64,000 nucleotides of DNA from Ardenticatena maritima (GCF_001306175.1 NZ_LGKN01000006.1:368153-432152); one strand, 5' to 3'. Positions 45,901 to 55,298 are shown, numbered from the stretch's first letter. Made by a program: numbers and translations. The notes: generated by a model from the letters alone, not told the origin.

Positions 45901-48186
45901 ACCAACCGCGCGCTCTTCATGCTCGACCACAACACCGACCTGAACGATAGCACGCTCTACGACGACCCCAACTACGATTGGAGCGACGCCATCACGCGTT
46001 TGAAGGGGGTGGCGCTCCTGCAAATGACCCTGCCCGGCGCGCCCACGATTTACTACGGCGATGAGGTCGGGCTGGTGGGACCGGTGACGTTCGACGGTTC
46101 AACCTGGCAAGACGACCCCTACAACCGCGTGCCGTTCCCCTGGCTGGATGAAAGCGGCACGCCGTTCTACGCCCACCTGCAAAGCCAGGCGTCGCAAGAC
46201 GCCCTGCGCACCTACTACCAGACGCTGATTGCCGCCCGCAACGCCCACCCGGCTTTGCGCGTCGGCTCGTTCGACCCGCTGCTGACCGATGACGCGGCGA
46301 ACGTCTATGCCTTCGGGCGCAAACTGCCCGACCATTCGGACGCCGCCGTGGTGGTGGTGAACCGCGCCACGGTGACGCAGACGGTGACGGTCACGGTGAG
46401 CGGCTATCTGCCCATTGGGGCGGTGTTTGAGGACGTGCTGAGCGGCAACACTTACACGGTGGACGCCAACGGTCGCCTGGTGGTCGCCAATGTGCCGCCC
46501 ATGAGCGGCGCGGTGCTTGTCGCCACAAGCGCGCTGGCACCAGCGCCCGCCCCCGTGTCAGACCTGGCGGTGGTGGCGGAACAAAGCCACCAACTGGTGC
46601 TCGCATGGAGCGCCGTCGCCAACGCCGATGAATACGACGTGTACCGCAGTGAATTGAGCGGCGGCGGCTACACCTTCATCACGACGACGACCGCCACACG
46701 CTTCACCGATACCAACCTGACCAACGCCAAAACCTACTACTACGTGGTGGTCGCCCGCAACAGCGCCACCGGGCTGGAAAGCGGCTATTCCAACGAAGCC
46801 GCCGGCACCCCCCACCACGACCTGAGCAGCGCCTGGTTCAACCTGCAATGGCCCTACGAAATCACGCACACCATCAGCGCCCTGACGCCCACCGAAAGCA
46901 TCTACGGGCAACTCTGGATTGACGGGGCGACCGGTCCCAACGGTCCCGCCGACGGCATTTGGGCGCAGGTGGGCTTCGGACCGCTCGGCGAGCCCCCCAC
47001 CAGCACGCTCTGGACCTGGTTCGACATGAGTTATAACGCCGCCGTGGGGAACAATGATGAATACGTCGGCACGCTGCTGCCTGAAACGGTGGGCGAGTTC
47101 GTCTACACCACCCGCTGGAGCAGTGACGGCGGGCGCACCTGGTTCTACGCCGACCGCAACGGTCCCGGCTACAACGAAGCCGACGCCGGGCGTCTGCATG
47201 TGATTCCCTCGGCGGATACGACGCCGCCCGCTGCACCCGCCGCGCTTTGGGTAGTGGCGACCACGCCGGGGAGCATCACGATTGGGTGGTCCGCCGTGAC
47301 GGACACCGACCTTGTCGGCTATGAAATCTACCGCGCCGAAGGCGTCAACGCGCCGCCGCTCACCACCTTCACACGGCTGGCACGGGTGAACGCCGCCGCG
47401 ACCACCTACACCGACACCGCCGTCACCACGGGAAGCACCTACCACTACTACGTGCTGGCGTACGATACGTCGTTCAACCGCTCCGCGCCTTCCAACGTGG
47501 TCAGCGCCACCGCCGAAGCGCGCCCGGTGACGGTGCATGTGGTTGTCACCGTGCCCGACTACACGCCCGGCACGGTGTACTTCTCGCGCGTGGTCAACGC
47601 CGACGGCACACTTGGGGGATGGGAGCCGGCGGGCGTCCCGCTGACGAAGGTGAACACCACCACCTGGACGACCGACCTGACGTTGCTGGACGGCACCAAG
47701 GTGGAATACAAGTTCACCCGCGGCACATGGGAAACGGTGGAGAAAGCCGCCGACGGCAACACTGAAATCGCCAACCGCACGTTCACCGTCGCCTACGGGA
47801 GCACCGGCGAGATGACGGTCACCGCCAGCGTCGCCAACTGGCGCGACCCGCTGGTGGTGGCGCACGAACCGGCAGCCAACGCCGTGGACGTGCCCGTCAC
47901 AACCACCATCCGCGTCCAGTGGAACCAGGCGATTGTGAGCGACACCCTCGCGCTGACGCTGGAAGGACCGGGCGGCGTGGTCAGCGGCACAGCCACACTC
48001 GACGCCGCGACCAACACGGTCATCTTCACGCCCAGCATGCGCCTGCAAGGCGGCACGCCCTACACGGTCACCGTCGCCGGCCAGGTGGACGCGGGGGGCG
48101 ACGTGCAACAAGTGCCCACCATCTGGACATTCACAACACGCGCGTACCGGCTCTTCCTGCCGCTCCTCTTCCGCCAAGCCCCATAA
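42985..48186 (+). CDS. Secreted multi-domain alpha-amylase/pullulanase (GH13)
   Basis: A 1733-residue exported starch-degrading enzyme with a signal peptide to about residue 32. Four beta-rich starch-binding-like modules arranged as AB-AB (about 50-455) are followed by a GH13 N-domain and the catalytic barrel (about 610-1110). All four GH13 regions are present: DGVFNHT (near 751), GWRLDVAGD with the nucleophile Asp near 851, VGEEWG with the acid/base Glu near 889, and DSHDTN near 969. Then come FN3 (about 1190-1275), a beta domain, a second FN3 (about 1415-1510), a CBM20/X25-like module (about 1514-1615) and an Ig-like domain. It ends FLPLLFRQAP. Paired Cys in CLAGDFNSW and VECGNWSN suggest disulfides. 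The layout resembles thermophile amylopullulanases; exact specificity is inferred. Confidence 0.92.
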   Translation: MASSSVWRFRWTFFILSLLALAFLLPFVVQAAATPHPDPITTAATAPTTAWCLAGDFNSWNNASTPLYDDGTHGDLIPGDGVFSRDETIATAGRYEFKIVECGNWSNAYPSQNAWLYTASDNRTVKFTFDTNDHSTDAGMPWGPTQNIVNVWDDTPTTYTAVGDWQGWNNSDPATALTSLGNGIYYLTYTIASPGTYMAKIVQTGSWNEQFVQDGRAKDGSPVNFTTSAPNETVVFVLNVRTGRWFVAPNGSSSGNWCLAGDFNSWDNASTPLYDDGTHGDLLGGDGIFSLDVTIPTAGRYEWKVVECGNWSNTYPAQNAWLSTASDNRTVKFTFDTNDHSADAGVALLPTQNIVNAWDDAPTTYTAVGDFQGWNNSDPATALTHHGNGWHTLMYTITTAGAYIGKVTSTGSWDAFGADGRSKDAANIAFSTTSDNQPVLFVLDAQEGRVNILPQGGGTTPPPTPSGACSSGAAHDGDIWWNDLGHNSRDTLYRVPGGAVTTGVTVTLRLRAACGDLTEALVRIWNDRLDAEQVLPMQKVLESGQYEWWELSLPVGNQPTIYWYRFIVKDGGTTAYYEDDDARTGGWGQTYATSPDNSWQLTVYDPAFQTPDWVKNAVIYQIFPDRFRDGDPTNNPPAGRFFYDEPDGTIVRSGGADWNTPICDPRDANECPGKWSQNFYGGDLEGIRQKLDYLQSLGITAIYLNPIFESPSNHKYDTTDYSQISQDFGDLQTFISLTQEAHARGIKVILDGVFNHTSSDSIYFDRYHRYPAPDGACESETSPYRDWYFFRPAAVAGTGACAGDTDYEAWFGYDSLPKLNSAMTDVRQLIWDSPNAIARYWLQWADGWRLDVAGDVDPGVTNDPTNDYWEGFRAAVRDANPDAYIVGEEWGLATAWTLGNEWDATMNYQFGSALLSFWRDEPFVDNDHNSASSAGVLTPLTPSELNERLLNLQERYPPEAFYAMMNLLDSHDTNRALFMLDHNTDLNDSTLYDDPNYDWSDAITRLKGVALLQMTLPGAPTIYYGDEVGLVGPVTFDGSTWQDDPYNRVPFPWLDESGTPFYAHLQSQASQDALRTYYQTLIAARNAHPALRVGSFDPLLTDDAANVYAFGRKLPDHSDAAVVVVNRATVTQTVTVTVSGYLPIGAVFEDVLSGNTYTVDANGRLVVANVPPMSGAVLVATSALAPAPAPVSDLAVVAEQSHQLVLAWSAVANADEYDVYRSELSGGGYTFITTTTATRFTDTNLTNAKTYYYVVVARNSATGLESGYSNEAAGTPHHDLSSAWFNLQWPYEITHTISALTPTESIYGQLWIDGATGPNGPADGIWAQVGFGPLGEPPTSTLWTWFDMSYNAAVGNNDEYVGTLLPETVGEFVYTTRWSSDGGRTWFYADRNGPGYNEADAGRLHVIPSADTTPPAAPAALWVVATTPGSITIGWSAVTDTDLVGYEIYRAEGVNAPPLTTFTRLARVNAAATTYTDTAVTTGSTYHYYVLAYDTSFNRSAPSNVVSATAEARPVTVHVVVTVPDYTPGTVYFSRVVNADGTLGGWEPAGVPLTKVNTTTWTTDLTLLDGTKVEYKFTRGTWETVEKAADGNTEIANRTFTVAYGSTGEMTVTASVANWRDPLVVAHEPAANAVDVPVTTTIRVQWNQAIVSDTLALTLEGPGGVVSGTATLDAATNTVIFTPSMRLQGGTPYTVTVAGQVDAGGDVQQVPTIWTFTTRAYRLFLPLLFRQAP
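43132..44340 (+). repeat. In-gene tandem duplication (two ~600-bp AB module pairs)
   Basis: The stretch from CLAGDFNSW to the next copy is repeated: first pair about 43132-43740, second about 43750-44340. Blocks such as CLAGDFNSW, TPLYDDGTHGDL, NRTVKFTFDTNDHS and the TYTAVGD...GWNNSDPATAL segment are nearly identical in protein and in DNA, indicating recent duplication or gene conversion. Confidence 0.88.
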
Positions 48187-48200
48187 GCGCGCCCAACGCA

Positions 48201-48233
48201 AAGCGCCCCACCGTTCTGGTGGGGCGCTTTTTT
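48201..48233 (+). terminator. Intrinsic terminator of the amylase gene
   Basis: AAGCGCCCCACC and GGTGGGGCGCTT form a 12-bp stem with a 5-base loop; the T run follows. Confidence 0.93.
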
Positions 48234-48260
48234 GTATGGCGGCGGCTTGCGCATCAAAAG

Positions 48261-48283
48261 AAAAAAGCCCGCGTTATGCGGGC
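48261..48283 (-). terminator. Intrinsic terminator of CRISPR array 2
   Basis: On the minus strand GCCCGC-ATAAC-GCGGGC is followed by six T. Stem and loop are identical to the terminator beyond array 1. Confidence 0.83.
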
Positions 48284-48289
48284 TACAAC

Positions 48290-48617
48290 GTCAACGCATC
48301 CCCTGCGGATCGAATACGGCTGAAAGTGCGTTTCAAATCATGCCGCGCGAAACTGGCTTTCCGTTTCAATATCCCCTGCGGATCGAATACGGCTGAAAGC
48401 GCGCTGAGCCTAGACTCTGTGGCTCAGCGCACTGGTTTCAATATCCCCTGCGGATCGAATACGGCTGAAAGGCCTGGCGGAAGGTGATATCGAATTCGTG
48501 CGCGAGGGTTTCAATATCCCCTGCGGATCGAATACGGCTGAAAGGTGGTAGGAAGCCAATCCCCCGGGTCCTCATACCCAGTTTCAATATCCCCTGCGGA
48601 TCGAATACGGCTGAAAG
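48290..48617 (-). CRISPR. CRISPR array 2: 5 repeats of 37 bp, 4 spacers of 35-36 bp
   Basis: Repeats begin at 48290 (degenerate), 48363, 48435, 48508 and 48581. Each intact repeat differs from array 1 at one position: the plus strand begins GTTTCAATATCCCC instead of GTTTCAGTATCCCC, so the minus-strand repeat ends ATTGAAAC. The substitution keeps the terminal pairing as a G-U pair. Orientation is minus, given by the right-hand leader and the decayed left repeat. The array lies between the amylase terminator and the subtilase gene, with no cas genes. Confidence 0.97.
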
Positions 48618-48910
48618 AGCGTGCGCTCAATCTGGTGTAACAATACCAAAAAGCCTTGAATCTGTCAAATCGCCGCGCACAGCGCCTCTCAGTGGCTCGC
48701 CACATGCGCAAAACACCTTGTTGTATCCGCAAAATTCCTTTGGCACACAAAGCATTTCGCAACCCACCTGTGGGGCAAAAACCCCCGTCGGGTTGCGAAT
48801 TATTTTGTCACACAAAGTATGCGCAAATCTGCACACGAAATCTCACCAAACCTGCATTGTTTGCAACATCAACCTTTGGTGATTGACCAAACGAGCGTCA
48901 GGTTGCGAAA
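48618..48910 (-). promoter_or_regulatory. CRISPR leader of array 2
   Basis: This 293-base leader aligns nearly gap-free with that of array 1. TTCGCAACC (48756-48764) and GGTTGCGAA (48791-48799 and 48901-48909) keep the same 35- and 110-base spacing as in leader 1. The strongest differences are in the outer 40 bases. The only other content of the gap to the subtilase stop is about 40 bases. Confidence 0.85.
48640..48668 (-). promoter_or_regulatory. Promoter of CRISPR array 2
   Basis: On the minus strand TTGACA (48668-48663) and TATTGT (48645-48640) are 17 bases apart, matching array 1 with a slightly better -10. Confidence 0.8.
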
Positions 48911-48953
48911 GCGCCCACCAGAACGCGGGTTGCACACACCTCCACGCACCGCC

Positions 48954-51900
48954 TCATTTGCCGCGCCCCACCAGCGGCGCAAATTGACGCCACCACGCAT
49001 CCAGCCGCACAGGCCACGTGCGTTCCACCCCCTCGCCCGTTGCCACCCGCAAGAACGCCGCCGCCCGCCCAGCGGCGAGCGTGGGCGAGAAAGGCACGCT
49101 GACCTGCACAGCGCCCCCCGGCGTCAACACCCCCGACCACGCGGGCGTCGGCGCGCCCCCCATCGCGCGCGTCAGCGTCATCACTGTGGAGACCACGCCC
49201 AGATTGTGCAGCGTCACCTCAGCCAGGCGGGGCGTCGCCGGCGTGGCAAGGCTTGGGGTGAGTCGTCCACTCAACGCCGGCCATGCCCCATCCACCCAGA
49301 CCACCGCCCGTTGGGTCGTCGTCAGCGCCGCGCCGTCGCCAAACGTGGCTTGCAACGTCACCGAGGGCACCGCCTGCGCCTGCACCGCCGCCGTCAACGT
49401 CCACACCTCGCCGAGGACCAGCGCGCCCGTGCGTTCCAGCCGGCGCACCCCCGCATCAAACACCCAACCGCCGCCCACGCTCCCCGTCACCACGTCGAGC
49501 GCTGCGGGAAGCGCCAGCCGCACCTGCGCCGCGCTCAGCGTCACGGGAACGCGCACCGTGAGCGTCAGCGGCCAGGTTGCGCCGGCGGCAACCGCCGGGG
49601 GCGTCTGCAACCGCGCCTCGGCAAAGGGGCTCATCTCGTGCAGAAGCGCCGCCAGCACCTGCTCACGCGCCGCGTCGGGCAATGTTTCCAGCGGGAACGA
49701 GGCGAACGCCGTGCGCCATGTGGGCGTTGCCCGGCGCACGCCAATCGCGTTGGTGGTTTCGTCCCACAGCCAGGTCGTCGCTTCCGCCGTGGGTTCAATC
49801 CCATCGGCGAAATTGTCAAAGGGGTAGCGCAATCCCCATTCGTGCCCCCCCTGCGTATCAAGCGGGCGCGCGTCGAAGACGCCCAACGGCGGCGCATCAT
49901 ACGCCAGCGTCGGCGAGACCGAGAGCCGCGCCGCCGCCACGCCCAGGTAGTCGCGCGCAAACGCCGACGCGCCGCGCATATCGAGATACTCCTGCGAGGA
50001 GAGAATCAGCCGCCCGCCCGCTTCCAGAAAATCGGTCAGCATGCGCTCTTCGTCCGCCGTCAGCGGCGAAAACCAATCATACGCCGTGAACCAGAGCACC
50101 ACCCGCGCCCGATTGAGCAGGTCGGGCGTCACGGGGTGCGCTTCGCCCCCGGTGGCAAAAAGGTCATACGCCACGCCCAGCGCGTCCAGCGTGCGCGTGT
50201 AGGCGGTGCGCACATCGAACCAACGGGCGTCGTCTATCACCAGCACCGGCGCCGGCGTCTTGAAGGTGAGCGGCACGGTGAGCGCCTGCGTCGGCGCGTC
50301 GCGGCTCTGCACAGCCAGCGTGTAGCGCGCAAAGTGGTGCGGGCGGGCGTCCGGCGGAATGGTGACGGTCGGCGTCAGCACCACCGTTTCACAGCCGCCC
50401 AGCGTCAGCGTCGCTGTGGTGGTGAAGAAGCCCCCATCCGGCAACGCCACGCGCATGGGCCACGCCCCACCGCTCAGCGTCAAATCGAGCGTCTGCGTCA
50501 AGACGCCGCGGTTGTCCAGCACCAGGGACGTGGAGACCACACGCCCCGCCTCGCCGATAAGCGGCGCGCGCGTCGCCTCAGCCACCAGCGCGTAGGCGTC
50601 CGGTTCAGCCGCCAACCAATCCAGGCTACGGCGCAAGGCGTCCACACGCGCGGCGGTGTCGCCCATGCCTTCCAGCCCGCCCCCCAGCCAGAGCGCGCGG
50701 TAGGGGCGGCATGTGCCGCTTTGCACGCCCCCAACCGCGCCATCCGCCCACGTCAGCACGGGTTGGGTCGTGCGGGGGTCCAGCACCTGCACACTGTCGG
50801 GGTGGTATTGCTGGCGGGCGCTGTCCGGGGTGTTGAACGCCAGCGTCACCCCGTCGAAGAGCGTGCCCGGCACGCCTACCAGCGGCGACAGATTGCCTTC
50901 ATTCTCAAAGAAAACGCCCAGTTGGTTGAGCATGTAGTGCGTGTAGAAATACGCCGCCCCGCCGGCGTCCCAATACGCCACATCCTGCCCCGTCAGCAAC
51001 ATGCGCGCCCCAGCCGCCAACGCTTCCGAGATAGCCCGTTCAGCGCCAATCAGCGCGGGGGAATCGTGGGGCGCAGACCAAATCACCACATCGAAGGCAG
51101 TCAGCAGGTCGGCGGTCGGCGTATCCGTGAGCGGTCCACGGTCGCCAAAGGGGTTGGCGATACGGTGCAAGGTGTAGGGCAGGCGCAGCGCATCGAGCGC
51201 CTCTTCAAAGAAACCAATCTGGCTGTCGTAGTACCATGCGCCGCTGTCCACCAGCAGAATGGAAGGCGCAGGGTCGAGCGCGACCGTGAAACTGAGCGTT
51301 TGCCCGGCGGCAAGCGTCGGGGTGATAGACGCCACGCGGTGCGCCATCGCCTCAACACGCAGCGCCCACGTGCCGGCGGGCAGCGTCAGCGTGAAGCGCC
51401 CCGACGCATCGGTCGCGGTCTCGGCAAGCGGCGCGGGGCACTCGTCGCACGGCAGCGTAACCGTCGCCGTCAGCGGCGTGCCCTGCACGGCGTCCACAAC
51501 CCGCCCCTGCACCGTGCCCCACGGTGCGCGGGCAAGCGTATGCGTGAGCGTGTAGGTCGTTTCGGCGTCCACAGCCAGCGTCGTCGTCAGCGGAAGGTAG
51601 CCAAACGCCTGCACGCCAATGTCGTACAACCCCGCATCCAGCCCCAGGCGATACGCACCGTCGGCGTCCGCCGTGACCACCAGACGGCGCGCCCCATCGC
51701 GCCGCACCGCCTGCACCTGCGCATAGGCAATGGGCGCATTGGCGGCGTCGCGCACCGCGCCCACCACCACCCCCGACGCCGTGAGCCGCAACGCCGCCGC
51801 TTCGGCGTTCACCAGCCCCCAGCCGGTGGCGTTGTTGGGCGTCTGCGCGCCCACAGGCGTTGCCGTCGCGGTCAGCAAGGCTTCCAGGTCGTCGGGCATC

Positions 51901-53267
51901 AGCGTGGGGTCCGCCTGAAGCAGCAGCGCCGCCACGCCCGCCACATGGGGCGCCGCCATGCTCGTGCCGTCCAGCAAGCCATACGCGCCCCCCGGCAGGC
52001 TCGAAAGAATGTTCACCCCCGGCGCAGCCACTTCCGGCTTGATTTCGTTCCACGGGCTGGGACCACGCGAGGAGAAAGTCGCCGCCTGCCCCTCTTCATC
52101 CACAGCGCCCACCGCCAGCGATTCGGGAAAACTCGCCGGGCTTTGAATGCTCTCCGGCGCGGGACCACTGTTGCCCGCCGAGAAAATGGGCAGAATGCCC
52201 GCCGCCCGCAGCGCGGCGACATCGGGCTGAAAGGCGGTATCATCGGCAACGGGCGACCCCCACGAATTGTTGACCACATCCGGCGCGAGCGCGGGATCGC
52301 CATTGGGCGCCATCACCCACTCAAACGCGGCATGAATCCATGACTCATAAGTGTAGCCCCCCGCCGTAAAAATCCTGACCGCAATCCACTGCGCGCCCGG
52401 TGCTACACCAATCGGCGTGCCGTCTTCGGCAACGCCCACCATCGTGCCCATAGTGTGCGTCCCGTGCCCGTTGCCATCGCACGGGTAGCGGCAAGCGGCA
52501 TTCGTCACGTCGAACCAGTTGCCCACATGCACCGCCGGCGTGCCGGGGCGATAGCCGCGGTAGCGCGTCATCAGCGCGGGGTGTTGCCAATCCACCCCCG
52601 TATCCAGGTTGGCGACCACCACGCCGCCGCCGTCCAGCCCCAGCCCATCGCGCACGCGGTCAACGCCCAACATGCGCAAATTCCAACGCCAGGCGGTGGC
52701 GTCCGCCGAGAGCGGAGCGGGGCGGGGCGCAAACGGTTCCAGAAAAAATTGCCGGTCGGGGCGAATGGCAACCACATCGGGGTGGCGGCTCAGCGTGGCA
52801 AGGGCGCGCGGCGTCAAACGCGCCGCGGCGACGGGGGCAATCCAGAAGAAGCGCACCGCCTCGGCGTCGCCCGCTTCTTCGGCGTGGGCGAGAGCGCGCT
52901 GCAACGCCGCCCCCTCGCGCGCGGTGGCGGCTTGCAAGGCGGTGATGACAGCCGCGCGCTGTTGGGGCGTGCGCGCCGTCGCCGGAAGGTCGGCGAGCAA
53001 GCGCCCGGTGGGCGTGCGCCGCCATTCAACCAGCACGGGAAGCATGGCGTCGGGGGATGCGGTGCGCAATTGGCGCAACAACGCGGGGTGAAGACGGCGG
53101 GCGTCGGGGGCGAGCGGCGTTGGCGGTTGGGCGTGCGCCAGCGGGAACAACCCCACCAGCCCCGCCAGCACCACCGCCGCGGCAACCATCAACGCGCGAA
53201 ACGAGAGGGCGCGGTTGCGCCGCGCCCTCCAAAAGCCCTTCTGTTGCCCACCGTTCCCATGCGCCAT
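48954..53267 (-). CDS. Giant secreted subtilisin-like serine protease (S8)
   Basis: A 1437-residue exported protein. A signal peptide with a long basic N-region ends near AHAQ (residue 47). An inhibitor-like propeptide (about 50-195) precedes the S8 domain with catalytic Asp222 (NLDTGVDW), His268 (GNGHGTHTMG), the oxyanion NNSWG (about 333-337) and Ser436 (GTSMAAPH). Two carboxypeptidase-regulatory-like beta domains follow (about 500-660), then two segments resembling flavodoxin/glutamine-amidotransferase folds that start ILLVDSGAWYYDS and VLVIDDARWFDV, and C-terminal beta domains. It ends QFAPLVGRGK, similar to two other exported proteins here. Probably an extracellular or surface protease. 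The exchanger gene ends 10 bases upstream of its start. Confidence 0.88.
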   Translation of the reverse strand: MAHGNGGQQKGFWRARRNRALSFRALMVAAAVVLAGLVGLFPLAHAQPPTPLAPDARRLHPALLRQLRTASPDAMLPVLVEWRRTPTGRLLADLPATARTPQQRAAVITALQAATAREGAALQRALAHAEEAGDAEAVRFFWIAPVAAARLTPRALATLSRHPDVVAIRPDRQFFLEPFAPRPAPLSADATAWRWNLRMLGVDRVRDGLGLDGGGVVVANLDTGVDWQHPALMTRYRGYRPGTPAVHVGNWFDVTNAACRYPCDGNGHGTHTMGTMVGVAEDGTPIGVAPGAQWIAVRIFTAGGYTYESWIHAAFEWVMAPNGDPALAPDVVNNSWGSPVADDTAFQPDVAALRAAGILPIFSAGNSGPAPESIQSPASFPESLAVGAVDEEGQAATFSSRGPSPWNEIKPEVAAPGVNILSSLPGGAYGLLDGTSMAAPHVAGVAALLLQADPTLMPDDLEALLTATATPVGAQTPNNATGWGLVNAEAAALRLTASGVVVGAVRDAANAPIAYAQVQAVRRDGARRLVVTADADGAYRLGLDAGLYDIGVQAFGYLPLTTTLAVDAETTYTLTHTLARAPWGTVQGRVVDAVQGTPLTATVTLPCDECPAPLAETATDASGRFTLTLPAGTWALRVEAMAHRVASITPTLAAGQTLSFTVALDPAPSILLVDSGAWYYDSQIGFFEEALDALRLPYTLHRIANPFGDRGPLTDTPTADLLTAFDVVIWSAPHDSPALIGAERAISEALAAGARMLLTGQDVAYWDAGGAAYFYTHYMLNQLGVFFENEGNLSPLVGVPGTLFDGVTLAFNTPDSARQQYHPDSVQVLDPRTTQPVLTWADGAVGGVQSGTCRPYRALWLGGGLEGMGDTAARVDALRRSLDWLAAEPDAYALVAEATRAPLIGEAGRVVSTSLVLDNRGVLTQTLDLTLSGGAWPMRVALPDGGFFTTTATLTLGGCETVVLTPTVTIPPDARPHHFARYTLAVQSRDAPTQALTVPLTFKTPAPVLVIDDARWFDVRTAYTRTLDALGVAYDLFATGGEAHPVTPDLLNRARVVLWFTAYDWFSPLTADEERMLTDFLEAGGRLILSSQEYLDMRGASAFARDYLGVAAARLSVSPTLAYDAPPLGVFDARPLDTQGGHEWGLRYPFDNFADGIEPTAEATTWLWDETTNAIGVRRATPTWRTAFASFPLETLPDAAREQVLAALLHEMSPFAEARLQTPPAVAAGATWPLTLTVRVPVTLSAAQVRLALPAALDVVTGSVGGGWVFDAGVRRLERTGALVLGEVWTLTAAVQAQAVPSVTLQATFGDGAALTTTQRAVVWVDGAWPALSGRLTPSLATPATPRLAEVTLHNLGVVSTVMTLTRAMGGAPTPAWSGVLTPGGAVQVSVPFSPTLAAGRAAAFLRVATGEGVERTWPVRLDAWWRQFAPLVGRGK

Positions 53268-53276
53268 GCCATGCTC

Positions 53277-54359
53277 CTAAAAAGGCAAGAAGAAAAAGCC
53301 AATCGCCAGAATCACAAACACGGCAAGCAGTTGAATGCCTTCCATCCAGTTGCTTTCGCCGTCCAGCGCCACAAACGCGGCAATAATCGTCGCCGCGCCC
53401 AACGCTTCCAATTCAAATGGGTTGAACACCAGGTCCATCGGCTCCGGCGCGATGAAAAGGCTCAGCAGAACCAGCAGCGGCGCGACCAACAACGCAATCT
53501 GCATAGACGACCCCAGCGCGATGGACATGCTCAGTTCCATCTTGTTTTGGCGCGCCACTGTCACAGCGACCAGGTGCTCGGCGGCGTTCCCCACAATCGG
53601 GATGATGATAATCCCCACAAAAAACTCGGACAATCCCATGGCGGCAACCGCCGGCTCGACCGCCCCCACCAGCACCTCGGACAACCAGGCAATCGCAACG
53701 GTTGAAAGCCCCAGCACCACCAGCGCGGTGCGCTTGCTCCATGTCGGTTCGTGGTGGTGCACGGGCGGGGTTTCAATCGCCGGCACTTCCACAGCCTCGC
53801 GGCGGAAGGTGAAGAGCACGCTGAGCGCGTACACCACCAGCATCGTGATCGCGACGCCGACGCTCAGCGCCTCGACGGTGTCATGGGTACCGCCGTTGGC
53901 GGTGATAGCGCGTGCAAAAAAGGTGGGAATGGCGAGCGCGATAATCGCCAGCGTCATTTGCGTTGCCGCCAGGCCGGCGTTCACACGGTCGAATTTTTGT
54001 GTGCCATGTTTGAGCCCTCCCAGCAAAATCGCCAGCCCCATGATGAGCAGCAGGTTGCCGACAATCGAACCCGTAATGGACGCTTTCACCAGCTCAATCA
54101 AACCGGCGCGCAGCGCCACAATCGTGATGATGAGCTCCGCGGCATTGCCCAGGGTGGCGTTGAGAAAACCCCCCAGACGGGGACCGACGTGCAACGCCAA
54201 CTCCTCGGTTGCATCGCCAATCAGCTTGGCAAGCGGCACAATCCCCAGCACCGAGAAGAAGAAAATCACCACTTCGCCGACATGCAACAGCTCAGCCACC
54301 AGCGTCAGCGGGACAAACAGCAGCAACCAGTAGAGCGGGTTTTTGACGTAGGCCTTCAC
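53277..54359 (-). CDS. Calcium/proton exchanger (CaCA family, Cax-type)
   Basis: A 360-residue membrane antiporter with about eleven helices. The two alpha repeats are recognisable: GGFLNATLGNAAELIITIVALRAG in the first half and VGIIIIPIVGNAAEHLVAVTVARQNK in the second, each with the GNAAE cation-selection motif. It exports Ca2+ in exchange for H+. The most likely start is GTG at 54359: GGAGG lies 10 bases upstream and the GTGA overlaps the stop of the lipid kinase gene. Starting further upstream would add an implausible polar extension. Confidence 0.92.
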   Translation of the reverse strand: MKAYVKNPLYWLLLFVPLTLVAELLHVGEVVIFFFSVLGIVPLAKLIGDATEELALHVGPRLGGFLNATLGNAAELIITIVALRAGLIELVKASITGSIVGNLLLIMGLAILLGGLKHGTQKFDRVNAGLAATQMTLAIIALAIPTFFARAITANGGTHDTVEALSVGVAITMLVVYALSVLFTFRREAVEVPAIETPPVHHHEPTWSKRTALVVLGLSTVAIAWLSEVLVGAVEPAVAAMGLSEFFVGIIIIPIVGNAAEHLVAVTVARQNKMELSMSIALGSSMQIALLVAPLLVLLSLFIAPEPMDLVFNPFELEALGAATIIAAFVALDGESNWMEGIQLLAVFVILAIGFFFLPF

Positions 54360-55291
54360 GCTTCGGTTTCCTCCTTCGTCCATTTTTGAATCGTGTCGCG
54401 GGGAAGAATGACCTGCAACGCGCACGGCGCCACCTCAATCGTCACCGGTGTTGTGCCGTGCACTTCGGCGTCCACCTGCACGGGCAAGGGGGGCGTTGTC
54501 TCGATCACCACACGCTGCACCTGCCGGCGCATAATCGGGGGCAAGCCGGCACGCCAGCGGAAGGGCGTTTGCAGCGCCGCCCAGAGCAACGCCGCCCAGT
54601 GCCGCCCCTGGAAGAGCGTCACATCGAGCAGCCCATCCATGAGGCGGGCTTTGGGCGCCAGTGGCACGCCGGCGTAAAGCCGGGTGTTGCTCACCGTCGC
54701 CATAACAATGCGCGTGCGCATGACGTCCCCATCCAGCGTGATGGTGGCGACATGTCCCTGATACCGCGCCAGGTGGCGCAGCGCCTGCCAGATGTACGCA
54801 AACCCTTTGAGGCGTTGTTTCGTGTGAAAGTCCACCAGGCGCACCACTTCGGCGTCAAACCCAATGCCCGCCACCATGATGAAGGCGCGCCCGTTGGCAC
54901 GCCCCACGTCAATCGCCGCGGTTGCGCCTTCCACAAGCACCTCGGCGGCGTGTTGCAGGTTTTGCGCCAGCATGGGGAGCGAGGTGGCAATGCCCGCCTC
55001 CATGGCAAACACATTCGCCGTCCCCACAGGCAAAATGCCCAGGCGCACATCCGTTCCAACAATCGGTTGGATGACTTCGTTGATCGTGCCGTCGCCCCCT
55101 GCGGCAATCAACACGTCCACACCTTCGGCCACGGCCTCACGGGCGATATCGGTCGCGTTGCGCTCAGGGGTTGTTTCGCGCCACGAGACAAGCCAGCCAT
55201 GTTCGACAAGATAGCCCACAGCACGACGGAGCGCGTCGCGCTGGCCGGGGGCGGTGCCGGCAACGGGGTTGAGAATCAGAACCGCTTTCAT
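54356..55291 (-). CDS. Diacylglycerol/lipid kinase family protein
   Basis: A 311-residue DagK/YegS-like lipid kinase. LILNPVAG at the N terminus, AAGGDGTINEVIQPI (nucleotide-binding GGDGT) and LGILPVGTANVFA are the diagnostic motifs; the C-terminal half contains FIMVAGIGFDAEVV and MDGLLDVTLF. It phosphorylates a membrane lipid such as diacylglycerol or undecaprenol. The -10 TATAAT lies only 7 bases before ATG 55291 and no ribosome site is seen, so the mRNA is probably leaderless. The upstream alternative ATG (55300) is inside the -10 region and is rejected. The exchanger gene overlaps its stop. Confidence 0.9.
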   Translation of the reverse strand: MKAVLILNPVAGTAPGQRDALRRAVGYLVEHGWLVSWRETTPERNATDIAREAVAEGVDVLIAAGGDGTINEVIQPIVGTDVRLGILPVGTANVFAMEAGIATSLPMLAQNLQHAAEVLVEGATAAIDVGRANGRAFIMVAGIGFDAEVVRLVDFHTKQRLKGFAYIWQALRHLARYQGHVATITLDGDVMRTRIVMATVSNTRLYAGVPLAPKARLMDGLLDVTLFQGRHWAALLWAALQTPFRWRAGLPPIMRRQVQRVVIETTPPLPVQVDAEVHGTTPVTIEVAPCALQVILPRDTIQKWTKEETEA

Positions 55292-55298
55292 GGTGGGC

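Noticed and set aside
42985..48186. Two or more separate genes in the amylase region
   Set aside because: The frame is uninterrupted for 1733 codons with one signal peptide at the start and one terminator at the end.
48819..52343. A long open frame antisense to the subtilase
   Set aside because: It is an artefact of high GC; the composition is Arg/Pro-rich with no recognisable domain, whereas the minus-strand frame carries a complete S8 catalytic triad.
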